Of a stretch of DNA of 64,000 nucleotides, positions 1 through 7,995 are shown piece by piece (position 1 is the first letter of the stretch; each line of letters opens with the position of its first letter). This stretch comes from Elusimicrobia bacterium GWB2_63_22. GTDB lineage: Bacteria; Elusimicrobiota; Elusimicrobia; Elusimicrobiales; UBA9959. The position numbers were made by a program, and so were the translations under genes. The stretch lies in the NCBI GenBank assembly GCA_001799735.1, contig MGUA01000039.1, positions 16,289 to 80,288 on the forward strand. Reading direction: 5' to 3'. The notes under the pieces were generated by a model. That model had not been told where the DNA came from and did not search any database. It saw nothing but the letters and a program-made list of their open reading frames with translations.

Positions 1-350
1 TCACCCCCGACATGATGAAGGACGCCGCCAAGCTCGGCAAGACGCTCGGCCCCAAAGGCCTGATGCCCAACCCCAAGAGCGGTACCGTCACCTTCGACGT
101 GGCCAAGACCGTTAAAGAGCTCAAGGCCGGCCGCATAGAGTTCAAGGCCGACCCGCAGGGCATAGTGCACGCGGTCGCCGGCAAGGTCTCCTTCCCGGAA
201 GAGAAGCTGGCCGAGAACGTGCAGGCCGTCATAGACGCCGTGCTGAAGGTGAAGCCTTCGGCCTCCAAGGGCGTCTACATGCAGTCGGTCTTCGTGACGT
301 CCTCCATGGGGGCGGGGATACCCGTCATCGTGGTGGAGAAGAAAGCTTAA
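1..350 (+). CDS. rplA: 50S ribosomal protein L1, C-terminal part
   Basis: The reading frame enters from the left edge (first full codon at base 3) and ends at TAA 348-350, so only about the last 115 residues are visible. They contain [15 protein letters not shown], the hallmark segment of L1, and the conserved closing beta-strand region. L1 binds 23S rRNA at the L1 stalk and in many bacteria represses its own operon. The usual downstream neighbours rplJ and rplL are absent: a rho-independent terminator follows within 20 bases and the next gene is hppA. Identification of the family is firm; only the 5' part lies outside the window. Confidence 0.97.
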   Translation, partial: TPDMMKDAAKLGKTLGPKGLMPNPKSGTVTFDVAKTVKELKAGRIEFKADPQGIVHAVAGKVSFPEEKLAENVQAVIDAVLKVKPSASKGVYMQSVFVTSSMGAGIPVIVVEKKA

Positions 351-364
351 GCAAACAAAAAAGA

Positions 365-393
365 CCCGCCGGCAAAACCGGCGGGGTTTTTTT
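365..393 (+). terminator. Rho-independent terminator after rplA
   Basis: An 8-bp GC stem (365-372 with 378-385) with a 5-base loop is followed by seven T residues (387-393). It ends the rplA transcript 15 bases after the stop codon. Confidence 0.9.
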
Positions 394-420
394 AAACCTG
401 ACAGATTAGAGGGGAAAAAA

Positions 421-2869
<2,449 letters not shown>

Positions 2870-2871
<2 letters not shown>

Positions 2872-2891
2872 ATAGGGACAGCGCCCTATTT
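2870..2891. repeat. Short palindrome AAATAGGG-N6-CCCTATTT
   Basis: Perfect 8-bp inverted repeat around ACAGCG, overlapping the last base of the hppA stop codon. From memory, AAATAGGGACAG-type palindromes are dispersed in many genomes and resemble REP elements mobilised by RAYT (Y1) transposases. No transposase lies here. Confidence 0.55.
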
Positions 2892-2895
2892 CCGG

Positions 2896-2927
2896 AACTC
2901 CCCGCCCCAAGCGGGGAGTTCTTTTTT
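2896..2927 (+). terminator. Rho-independent terminator after hppA
   Basis: A 10-bp stem (2896-2905 with 2911-2920), loop CCCAA, then CTTTTTT. It lies 25 bases after the hppA stop. Confidence 0.9.
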
Positions 2928-2933
2928 CCCTCC

Positions 2934-2962
2934 GTCATCCCGGCGAAAGCCGGGATCCAGTC
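2934..2962. repeat. Dispersed GTCATCCCGGCGAAAGCCGGGAT-type hairpin
   Basis: Perfect 8-bp stem (2937-2944 with 2949-2956) closed by a GAAA tetraloop and followed by CCAGTC. The wording GTCATCCCGGCGAAAGCCGGGATCCAG, with small changes, is from memory a very common intergenic repeat in many bacterial phyla. Only one copy was seen in this window. Confidence 0.6.
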
Positions 2963-2979
2963 AATCTCCGGTCGGACTG

Positions 2980-3094
2980 CCAAGGGTATGCCTTCTCCGG
3001 GTACGCTCGGCACACCGTGCCTCGCTCACATCAGTCGGCCCTCGCGCTACGCAAGCTCGGGCCTCCTGAGGCCCCTCCGAAGGCATACCCTTGG
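2980..3094. repeat. 115-bp dispersed repeat with inverted ends, copy 1
   Basis: The element starts with CCAAGGGTATGCCTTC and ends with its exact reverse complement (3079-3094), so the whole unit can fold into a long hairpin. The interior has GGTACGCTCGG, a CACACCGTG segment, a GCTACGCAAGCTCGG segment and GAGGCCCCTCCGAAGG. A close copy lies at 53215-53328 and a diverged inverted one near 53351-53473. Confidence 0.85.
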
Positions 3095-3149
3095 CGGCCC
3101 TGGTGTACGTATTTTTGATATATTGTGTGAAGTGGTTAGGGGATCGATT

Positions 3150-3995
3150 ATGAAAAAGCTTGTTGTATTCTCAATAGTGTTAATGGCTATGGGCTCCGCC
3201 GTGTTTGCTGAGCTGATAAGTTCTAATACCATTTCAGGGGATAGCAAGGAGCGCGTTGAGGTTAGGGACTATAAAAATTTTCGGGATTATTACGCTAAAG
3301 AGATGGCTGGGGTTAATGAGGCTGATGTGAATGTGGATAAGGGGGAGGTTAAAAATGTTCTTAAAAAAATGGGAATCGACCTTTCTCCATCCAGATGGTA
3401 TGCTTACTCAACAGATTCCGCAAAGTTAGCTTACAAATCTCAAAACAAGAAGAGTATTGCGATTATTAATACTAAATTAAACAATGTGGAAATGTATAAC
3501 GCAAAAGGAGAAAGATTGGCGCGAGTTCCATACTCAACATTCCCTGAAGGGACGCTTGTTTTCTCAGCCACGAGACTGTTTTCTGTGAGAGGGTGCTTTG
3601 GATGGACGTATGGGTTTCAGATCTTTGACTTTGCCGGGAAGCTTGTAAAAGATTATGGCAAGGAATATGGGGTCTGTGGTGATTATTTTACGGTTTCAAA
3701 TACAGATAAATACTTCGCGTTACTTGGCGGTTGGATTGATGAAAGTATTGATAATTATTTCGTGTTATATGATATGGAGGGTAAAGAGTTGTGGCGACAT
3801 GCAGTCGCTAATAGCCGTGGAATGATTGAGATTATTTTTTCTCTAGATGATAAATATGCGGCAGTAAAGTTTCCGGGTTATTGGGAGACGGATAAATCAG
3901 TTTCTCCTGATAAGGTGATTCCTAAGCAGAAAAAGGTTTATATCTTCGATATCGAAAGGCGCAAACTTATATCTGAGGAAAACTATACGGATTAG
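3150..3995 (+). CDS. Secreted protein of unknown function, AT-rich gene
   Basis: A 281-residue protein. ATG at 3150 follows AGGGGA (3138-3143) at a 6-base spacing. A signal peptide is clear (MKKLVVF..., cleavage near AVFA-E). The rest contains repeated short beta-strand patterns such as KSIAIINTKLNNVEMYNAKGE, FQIFDFAGKLVKDYG, YFVLYDMEGKELW and KVYIFDIERRKL, suggesting a small beta-propeller (WD40/PQQ-like). No family is recognised. The gene is strikingly AT-rich among GC-rich neighbours (15 G/C of 60 bases at 3421-3480), and it sits beside repeats and a toxin-antitoxin pair, which suggests recent acquisition. The frame stays open upstream to about 2583 but that part overlaps hppA and is not coding. 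Confidence 0.8.
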   Translation: MKKLVVFSIVLMAMGSAVFAELISSNTISGDSKERVEVRDYKNFRDYYAKEMAGVNEADVNVDKGEVKNVLKKMGIDLSPSRWYAYSTDSAKLAYKSQNKKSIAIINTKLNNVEMYNAKGERLARVPYSTFPEGTLVFSATRLFSVRGCFGWTYGFQIFDFAGKLVKDYGKEYGVCGDYFTVSNTDKYFALLGGWIDESIDNYFVLYDMEGKELWRHAVANSRGMIEIIFSLDDKYAAVKFPGYWETDKSVSPDKVIPKQKKVYIFDIERRKLISEENYTD

Positions 3996-4052
3996 GGAGG
4001 ACGATAGGGGACGCTGATGACTATATAACTATTTGCGGGGATAAACGAAAAG

Positions 4053-4083
4053 CCGCCGGGGATGCCCGGCGGTTTTGTTTTTG
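4053..4083 (+). terminator. Rho-independent terminator
   Basis: Stem CCGCCGGG/CCCGGCGG (4053-4060, 4065-4072), loop GATG, then TTTTGTTTTT. It follows the AT-rich secreted-protein gene. Confidence 0.85.
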
Positions 4084-4166
4084 CCCGACAGGAGGGTGTC
4101 GGGGTGGGCTGCTAGGCTATACATACGGAATGGGGGATGCGGCTGGGTAGTATACATATAAAAGTA

Positions 4167-4195
4167 TTGACAAATAGCCATATGCGGGGTAGACT
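4167..4195 (+). promoter_or_regulatory. Possible promoter of the toxin-antitoxin pair
   Basis: TTGACA (4167-4172), a 17-base spacer and TAGACT (4190-4195). The -10 ends only two bases before the ATG at 4198, so a start from it would fall on or just inside the start codon; another -10 (TATACATATAAA around 4151-4162) may serve instead. Candidate only. Confidence 0.35.
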
Positions 4196-4197
4196 AT

Positions 4198-4488
4198 ATG
4201 AAAGAAGGGACGGCCGGTTTTGCCTGGGACGCGGATAAGGAGCGGGAGAACATAGGCAAGCATGGGGTGAATTTTGCCGCGGCCGCCAGGGTGTTCGCGG
4301 ATCCCGCCCGGCTCATTTATACTGATCAGAAGCATAGCGCCCGCGAAGAACGGTTTTTCTGCATGGGCAAGGTGGATGGCCGGGTGCTTACGGTAAGGTT
4401 TACCTACCGCGCCTGTATTATAAGGATAATAGGCGCCGGCTACTGGCGGAAAGGGGCGAGGTACTATGAAAAAGACAGTCAGCGGTGA
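4198..4488 (+). CDS. brnT: BrnT family toxin (DUF497)
   Basis: A 96-residue protein with the BrnT pattern: FAWDADKERENIGKHGVNF near the N-terminus, then VFADP, HSAREERF, and VLTVRFTYR...IRIIGA near the C-terminus. BrnT toxins are RelE-like ribonucleases that inhibit translation; the conserved His of KHGV and the later Arg residues are expected at the active site. The antitoxin gene follows with a 23-base overlap, the usual order (toxin first) for brnTA. The start is the only in-frame ATG before the FxWD motif, but no clear ribosome-binding site precedes it. Confidence 0.85.
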   Translation: MKEGTAGFAWDADKERENIGKHGVNFAAAARVFADPARLIYTDQKHSAREERFFCMGKVDGRVLTVRFTYRACIIRIIGAGYWRKGARYYEKDSQR

Positions 4489-4699
4489 CAAGCCTGTGGG
4501 GAAACTGACCAGGGTGGAGGACTTCCTCCCGCCCCCGGGCTCGCTTGCTATGCCTGAGGATACGATTAAGGTGACCTTGGCGCTAAGCCGTTCGAGCGTG
4601 AGGTTCTTCAAAGAACAGGCGCGCCGCAACCACACCAAGTACCAAAGGATGATCCGCAGCCTGGTGGACACCTACACGGCGCATTATCTGCATCACTGA
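4466..4699 (+). CDS. brnA: BrnA/CopG-like antitoxin
   Basis: A 77-residue protein with GKLTRVEDFLPPP (the toxin-binding N-terminal region seen in partners of DUF497 toxins) followed by a ribbon-helix-helix-like part, IKVTLALSRSSVRFFKEQARR, and YQRMIRSLVDTY. It would bind and neutralise BrnT and repress the pair's promoter. It overlaps brnT by 23 bases, implying translational coupling. The family call rests on motif recognition; it could equally be labelled a CopG-family antitoxin. Confidence 0.8.
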   Translation: MKKTVSGDKPVGKLTRVEDFLPPPGSLAMPEDTIKVTLALSRSSVRFFKEQARRNHTKYQRMIRSLVDTYTAHYLHH

Positions 4700-4732
4700 A
4701 GCCTATAGTATGGGGACGGGGGCAACTCTGGT

Positions 4733-4780
4733 TTCCGGGGACACAATACTTAATTGGAATTAAGTATTGTGTCCCCGGAA
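4733..4780. repeat. Perfect palindrome, 23-bp arms, REP-like
   Basis: Left arm 4733-4755 (TTCCGGGGACACAATACTTA...) and right arm 4758-4780 are exact reverse complements separated by GG. From memory the GGGGACACAATACTTAATT wording recurs in intergenic regions of many unrelated genomes, often near RAYT (REP-associated Y1) transposases. No such gene is in this window. It has no T-run and is unlikely to be a plain terminator. Confidence 0.8.
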
Positions 4781-4808
4781 TTTCTCTATTTTGTATTATT
4801 AGGACTGC

Positions 4809-5561
4809 ATGTTCCTTATTAAGAAGATTATTGCGGCGTTCGTGCTGCCGCCGGGGTGCCTGGTGCTGGCGCTGGGCGCGCTGGCGGTTTACCTGTGGAG
4901 GCGTACGCGGCCGGCGGCTATTGCCTGCGGAGTGCTGGCGGCGCTGACCTGGCTGGGTTCCACCAAGGTTTTCTCGGATGCGCTGCTCCTGCCGCTCGAG
5001 GGCGCGTACGCTGTGCCGGCCAAGCCGGAGGGGGACGTGATAATACTGCTGGGGGGAGGCGCGCGCCCCGGCAAACATTTTTCAGCGGCCGAGGGGCTGG
5101 CGCCGGCCAGCCTGGAGCGGGCGGCCGCCGCGGCCGAGCTGCACCGCCGCACCGGCCTTCCGGTGCTGGCCTCGGCGGGCAAGCCTTTCTCTGAAGTGTC
5201 CGAGGCGTCCCTTGCCGCGGCCTACCTGGCCGAGGCCGGCGTGCCGGCGAAGTTCATCCTGACCGAAGAGAGGTCCCGGGACACCTTCGAGAACGCGGCC
5301 TTTACCCTGGAGATCTGCCGGGAGAAGGGATTCAAAAGGCCCATAATAGTGACCTCCGCTTATCACATGCCGCGGGCCATGCTGCTGTTCAAGGAGGCCG
5401 GCTTCAAAGACATTACGCCGCTGCCGGTGGGGCGGCGGGCCCCTGGCGGCCTGGCCCCGGCCTTCAACGACCTGCTCCCGGGCACTAATTCAGAGACCGG
5501 CCGCGCCCTCAACGAATACCTGGGCCTGCTGTTCTATAAGGCATATTATTCCTTTCGGTGA
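4809..5561 (+). CDS. ElyC/SanA/YdcF-like DUF218 membrane protein
   Basis: A 250-residue protein with two N-terminal membrane helices (about residues 8-28 and 34-50) and a DUF218 domain from about residue 75. Seen motifs: GDVIILLGGG, SAGKPF, ERSRDTFENA and VTSAYHMPRA. In E. coli the ElyC relative supports peptidoglycan and envelope carrier metabolism; SanA affects vancomycin tolerance. The length and two helices match ElyC (about 259 residues). The DUF218 domain would lie on the periplasmic side. AGGA lies 4 bases before the ATG and TATTAT (4794-4799) could be a -10. The exact enzymatic role is not known. Confidence 0.8.
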   Translation: MFLIKKIIAAFVLPPGCLVLALGALAVYLWRRTRPAAIACGVLAALTWLGSTKVFSDALLLPLEGAYAVPAKPEGDVIILLGGGARPGKHFSAAEGLAPASLERAAAAAELHRRTGLPVLASAGKPFSEVSEASLAAAYLAEAGVPAKFILTEERSRDTFENAAFTLEICREKGFKRPIIVTSAYHMPRAMLLFKEAGFKDITPLPVGRRAPGGLAPAFNDLLPGTNSETGRALNEYLGLLFYKAYYSFR

Positions 5562-5628
5562 GGTAAAAAAGGTAAAATATGGGACCGGGTGAAGAACCCG
5601 CGCAGGCGGCTTTTTCCGCGTCAGACAC

Positions 5629-5642
5629 AGGAGGCAGTTTTG
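5629..5642 (+). promoter_or_regulatory. Ribosome-binding site and UUG start of infC
   Basis: AGGAGG at 5629-5634, a 5-base spacer, then TTG at 5640. This decides the infC start over the in-frame GTG at 5589, which has no ribosome-binding site. IF-3 genes commonly use weak or rare start codons for autoregulation. Confidence 0.8.
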
Positions 5643-6227
5643 TACAACGACAAGAGAGTAAGAGTTAACCGCAATATCACGTCCCCGCAGGTGCGCCTTA
5701 TAGACATGCACGGGACCATGCTCGGCATAAAGCCGCTCATCGAGGCCGTCAACATGGCCCGGGGCGCCAACCTGGACCTGGTGGAGATCTCCCCCGGGGC
5801 CAACCCGCCCGTCTGCAAGGTGATGGATTTTTCCAAGTTCCTCTACGAGAAAGAAAAGCAGGACCGCGAGAACCGCAAGAAGCAGAAGGCCGGGGTGCTT
5901 AAAGAGATCCGCCTGAACCCGCGCATCGCCAGCGCCGACCTGCATACCAAGATCCGCCACATCGAAGAATTCCTGAAGGAACATAACAAGGTGCGCGTCA
6001 CCGTGGTGTTCCGCGGCCGCGAGAACCAGCACCGCAACCTCGGAGAAGAGATCCTGATGGCCATCAAGGACAACCTGTCCTCCGTCGGCGTGGTGGAAGG
6101 CCGCCCGTCGATGATGGGCAACCGCATGAGCATCATGCTGGCCCCCGCGCACATTAAGCAGGCGCCCCCCGCCAAGCCGGCGGCGCCCTCGCAGCAGCCC
6201 AAGCCGGAGCAGGCTCCGGGAGCCTGA
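5640..6227 (+). CDS. infC: Translation initiation factor IF-3
   Basis: IF-3 binds the 30S subunit, checks initiator tRNA pairing and prevents early 50S joining. From the TTG at 5640 the protein has 195 residues and begins MYNDKRVRVNRNIT, like typical IF-3. The N-domain contains VRLIDMHGTMLGI and DLVEISPGANPPVCKVMD; a lysine-rich linker (KEKQDRENRKKQK) leads to the C-domain with IRLNPRIASADLHTKI and VTVVFRGRE. A Pro/Ala-rich tail of about 20 residues extends the usual end. It heads the classic infC-rpmI-rplT operon. The leader (5562-5639) contains a small CGGG/CCCG hairpin at 5586-5600. Start choice is by the strong AGGAGG. Confidence 0.95.
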   Translation: MYNDKRVRVNRNITSPQVRLIDMHGTMLGIKPLIEAVNMARGANLDLVEISPGANPPVCKVMDFSKFLYEKEKQDRENRKKQKAGVLKEIRLNPRIASADLHTKIRHIEEFLKEHNKVRVTVVFRGRENQHRNLGEEILMAIKDNLSSVGVVEGRPSMMGNRMSIMLAPAHIKQAPPAKPAAPSQQPKPEQAPGA

Positions 6228-6253
6228 CCTTTCCAAGGGGCAGGTTAAATTTA

Positions 6254-6259
6254 TATAAT
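6254..6259 (+). promoter_or_regulatory. Possible -10 element before rpmI
   Basis: TATAAT in a TTTATATAATAAC context, 32 bases before rpmI; the best -35 (TTCCAA, 6231-6236, spacer 17) is poor. It could give infC-independent expression of the L35/L20/PheST genes. Confidence 0.4.
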
Positions 6260-6291
6260 AACAGGATAAGCGCTACCAAGAGAGAAACACT

Positions 6292-6495
6292 ATGCCTAAA
6301 ATGAAAACGCACAGCGGAGCCAAGAAAAGATTTAAGAAAACCGTCTCGGGCAAATGGCTGCACCGGAAATCCGGCCTGCGCCACCTGCTGACCGGCATGT
6401 CCGCCAAGCGCGGCCGCAACCTGCGCACCGCCAAGGTGGAGGAAAAGAATTCCGCCGAAGGCCGGCTGCTCAAGAAGTACCTGCCCTACGAATAA
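6292..6495 (+). CDS. rpmI: 50S ribosomal protein L35
   Basis: A 67-residue basic protein starting MPKMKTHSGAKKRFKKT, the L35 signature, and continuing with HRKSGLRHLLTGMSAKR...R. Length matches the family (about 65). It belongs to the large ribosomal subunit. It lies 64 bases after infC and 57 before rplT, in the conserved operon order. A GAGAG element precedes the ATG. Confidence 0.97.
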   Translation: MPKMKTHSGAKKRFKKTVSGKWLHRKSGLRHLLTGMSAKRGRNLRTAKVEEKNSAEGRLLKKYLPYE

Positions 6496-6552
6496 GAACA
6501 ACAATAAAGGAGCCGCGCCCGGCGGTAAAGTCCCCGGGGCGGATGAGGCGTC

Positions 6553-6936
6553 ATGAGAATAAAATACAGCGTAGCTCGCAACAAAAGAAAGAAAAGGATT
6601 TTAAAGCTCTCCAAGGGCTATTACGGCAATAAGGGCAACCGCCTCCGCCAGGCCACGCAGCAGGTCAAGAAATCCCTGACCACGGCCTACATCCACCGCC
6701 GCGACAAGAAGGGCGATATCCGCCAGCTGTGGATAGTGCGCCTGAACGCCGCCGCCCGCGAAGAGGGAATGTCTTACAGCCGGTTCATGGACGGGCTTCA
6801 CAAGTCCAACATCCTCCTGAACCGCAAGATGCTCTCCGAGATCGCCATCCGCGACCCGCAGTCCTTCAAGCAGCTGGCCGAGATCTCCAGGAAAGCCATC
6901 GGTACGATCAAAAAAGTGGTCGGTACCGAGAAATAA
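6553..6936 (+). CDS. rplT: 50S ribosomal protein L20
   Basis: A 127-residue basic protein with the L20 core: KKRILKLSKGYYGNKGNRLRQATQQVKKSL, AYIHRRDKKGDIRQLWIVRLNAAAR and YSRFMDGLHKSNI. L20 binds 23S rRNA early in 50S assembly and in several bacteria represses its operon through an infC-rpmI leader structure. It is slightly longer than E. coli L20 (118), with a C-terminal extension KAIGTIKKVVGTEK. pheS follows 9 bases later. Confidence 0.97.
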   Translation: MRIKYSVARNKRKKRILKLSKGYYGNKGNRLRQATQQVKKSLTTAYIHRRDKKGDIRQLWIVRLNAAAREEGMSYSRFMDGLHKSNILLNRKMLSEIAIRDPQSFKQLAEISRKAIGTIKKVVGTEK

Positions 6937-6945
6937 GGCCAACCC

Positions 6946-7992
6946 GTGAACGCCACGGATTGGAAGGGAAAACTGTCCGCAATACGGGACAGTTTTTCCG
7001 TTTCTATAGCCCAGAAACCCGCCGGCGACCCCGAGGCGCTTGAACTGCGCTTCCTGGGCCGCAAGGGCGAGCTGGCGCTGCTGCTGCGGGACCTGAAGGA
7101 TATCCCGCTCGAAGAGCGCAAGCCGCTGGGCGCGCTGGGCAATACCGCCAAGCAGGAAATGGAGGCCAAGCTGGCCGAGCTGAAAGGCTCCGCCCCCGCC
7201 GCGGCCTCCGTTGCCGCGCCCGGCCTGGACCTGACGCTGCCCGGCCGGCCCTTCCCCAAAGGCAGCCTGCACCCCCTCACGCATGTAATGAACCGCCTGG
7301 CCGAGGGCTTCCTGAAGCTGGGCTTCTCCATGTCCGACGGGCCGCTCGTCGAGGACGACTACCATAATTTCGAGGCGCTGAACTTCCCGCAGTACCATCC
7401 CGCGCGCGACATGCAGGACACGTTCTACGTGGACGCCAAGGACGCGTCGGACAAGTTCATGCTGCTGCGCACGCACACCTCCCCGGTGCAGATCCGCTCC
7501 ATGGAGCGGGCTGAACCGCCTATCCGAGTGTTCCATACCGGCCGCGTGTTCCGCTCCGAGGCGGTGGACGCCAGCCACTCTTTCGCTTTTCACCAGATAG
7601 AGGGCCTCTACGTCGACAAGGGCGTCAGCATGGCCGACCTGAAGTGGACCGCGGACGCCTTCATGAAGGACCTGTTCGGCTCCGGCGTGAAGACCCGCTT
7701 TAACCCCTCTTACTTCCCGTTCGTGGAACCGGGCGCGGAAGTGGACATGAGCTGCGTGTTCTGCAGGACCGGCGAACGCTGCCCCGTCTGCAAGGGCACC
7801 GGCTGGCTGGAGTTGATGGGCGCCGGCATGGTGCACCCCAATGTGCTCAAGGGCTGCAAGTACGATCCCGCCAAGTGGAGCGGTTTCGCCTTCGGCGGCG
7901 GCATAGAGCGCTTTGCGATGCTGCTCTACGGCATCAGCGACATGCGCATGCTCTACGAGAACGATCTCCGCATACTAAAACAGGTTCAGTAA
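6946..7992 (+). CDS. pheS: Phenylalanine-tRNA ligase alpha subunit
   Basis: A 348-residue class II synthetase subunit, catalytic half of the alpha2-beta2 enzyme that charges tRNA-Phe. It shows HNFEALNFPQYHPARDMQDTFY, LLRTHTSPVQIRSM, the motif-2 segment GRVFRSEAVDASHSFAFHQIEG and motif 3 FGGGIERFAMLLYGISDMR. The N-terminal tRNA-binding coiled-coil arm occupies about the first 90 residues. It starts with GTG at 6946, 9 bases after rplT, and is followed by pheT after 3 bases, so the genes are co-transcribed with the ribosomal proteins. Confidence 0.97.
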   Translation: MNATDWKGKLSAIRDSFSVSIAQKPAGDPEALELRFLGRKGELALLLRDLKDIPLEERKPLGALGNTAKQEMEAKLAELKGSAPAAASVAAPGLDLTLPGRPFPKGSLHPLTHVMNRLAEGFLKLGFSMSDGPLVEDDYHNFEALNFPQYHPARDMQDTFYVDAKDASDKFMLLRTHTSPVQIRSMERAEPPIRVFHTGRVFRSEAVDASHSFAFHQIEGLYVDKGVSMADLKWTADAFMKDLFGSGVKTRFNPSYFPFVEPGAEVDMSCVFCRTGERCPVCKGTGWLELMGAGMVHPNVLKGCKYDPAKWSGFAFGGGIERFAMLLYGISDMRMLYENDLRILKQVQ

Positions 7993-7995
7993 ATA

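Noticed and set aside
4733-4780. Palindrome as a rho-independent terminator
   Set aside because: Arms are 23 bp with a 2-base loop and no T-run; it looks like a dispersed element.
5589-5639. GTG start of infC
   Set aside because: No ribosome-binding site; the AGGAGG and TTG at 5629-5642 fit the IF-3 N-terminus better.
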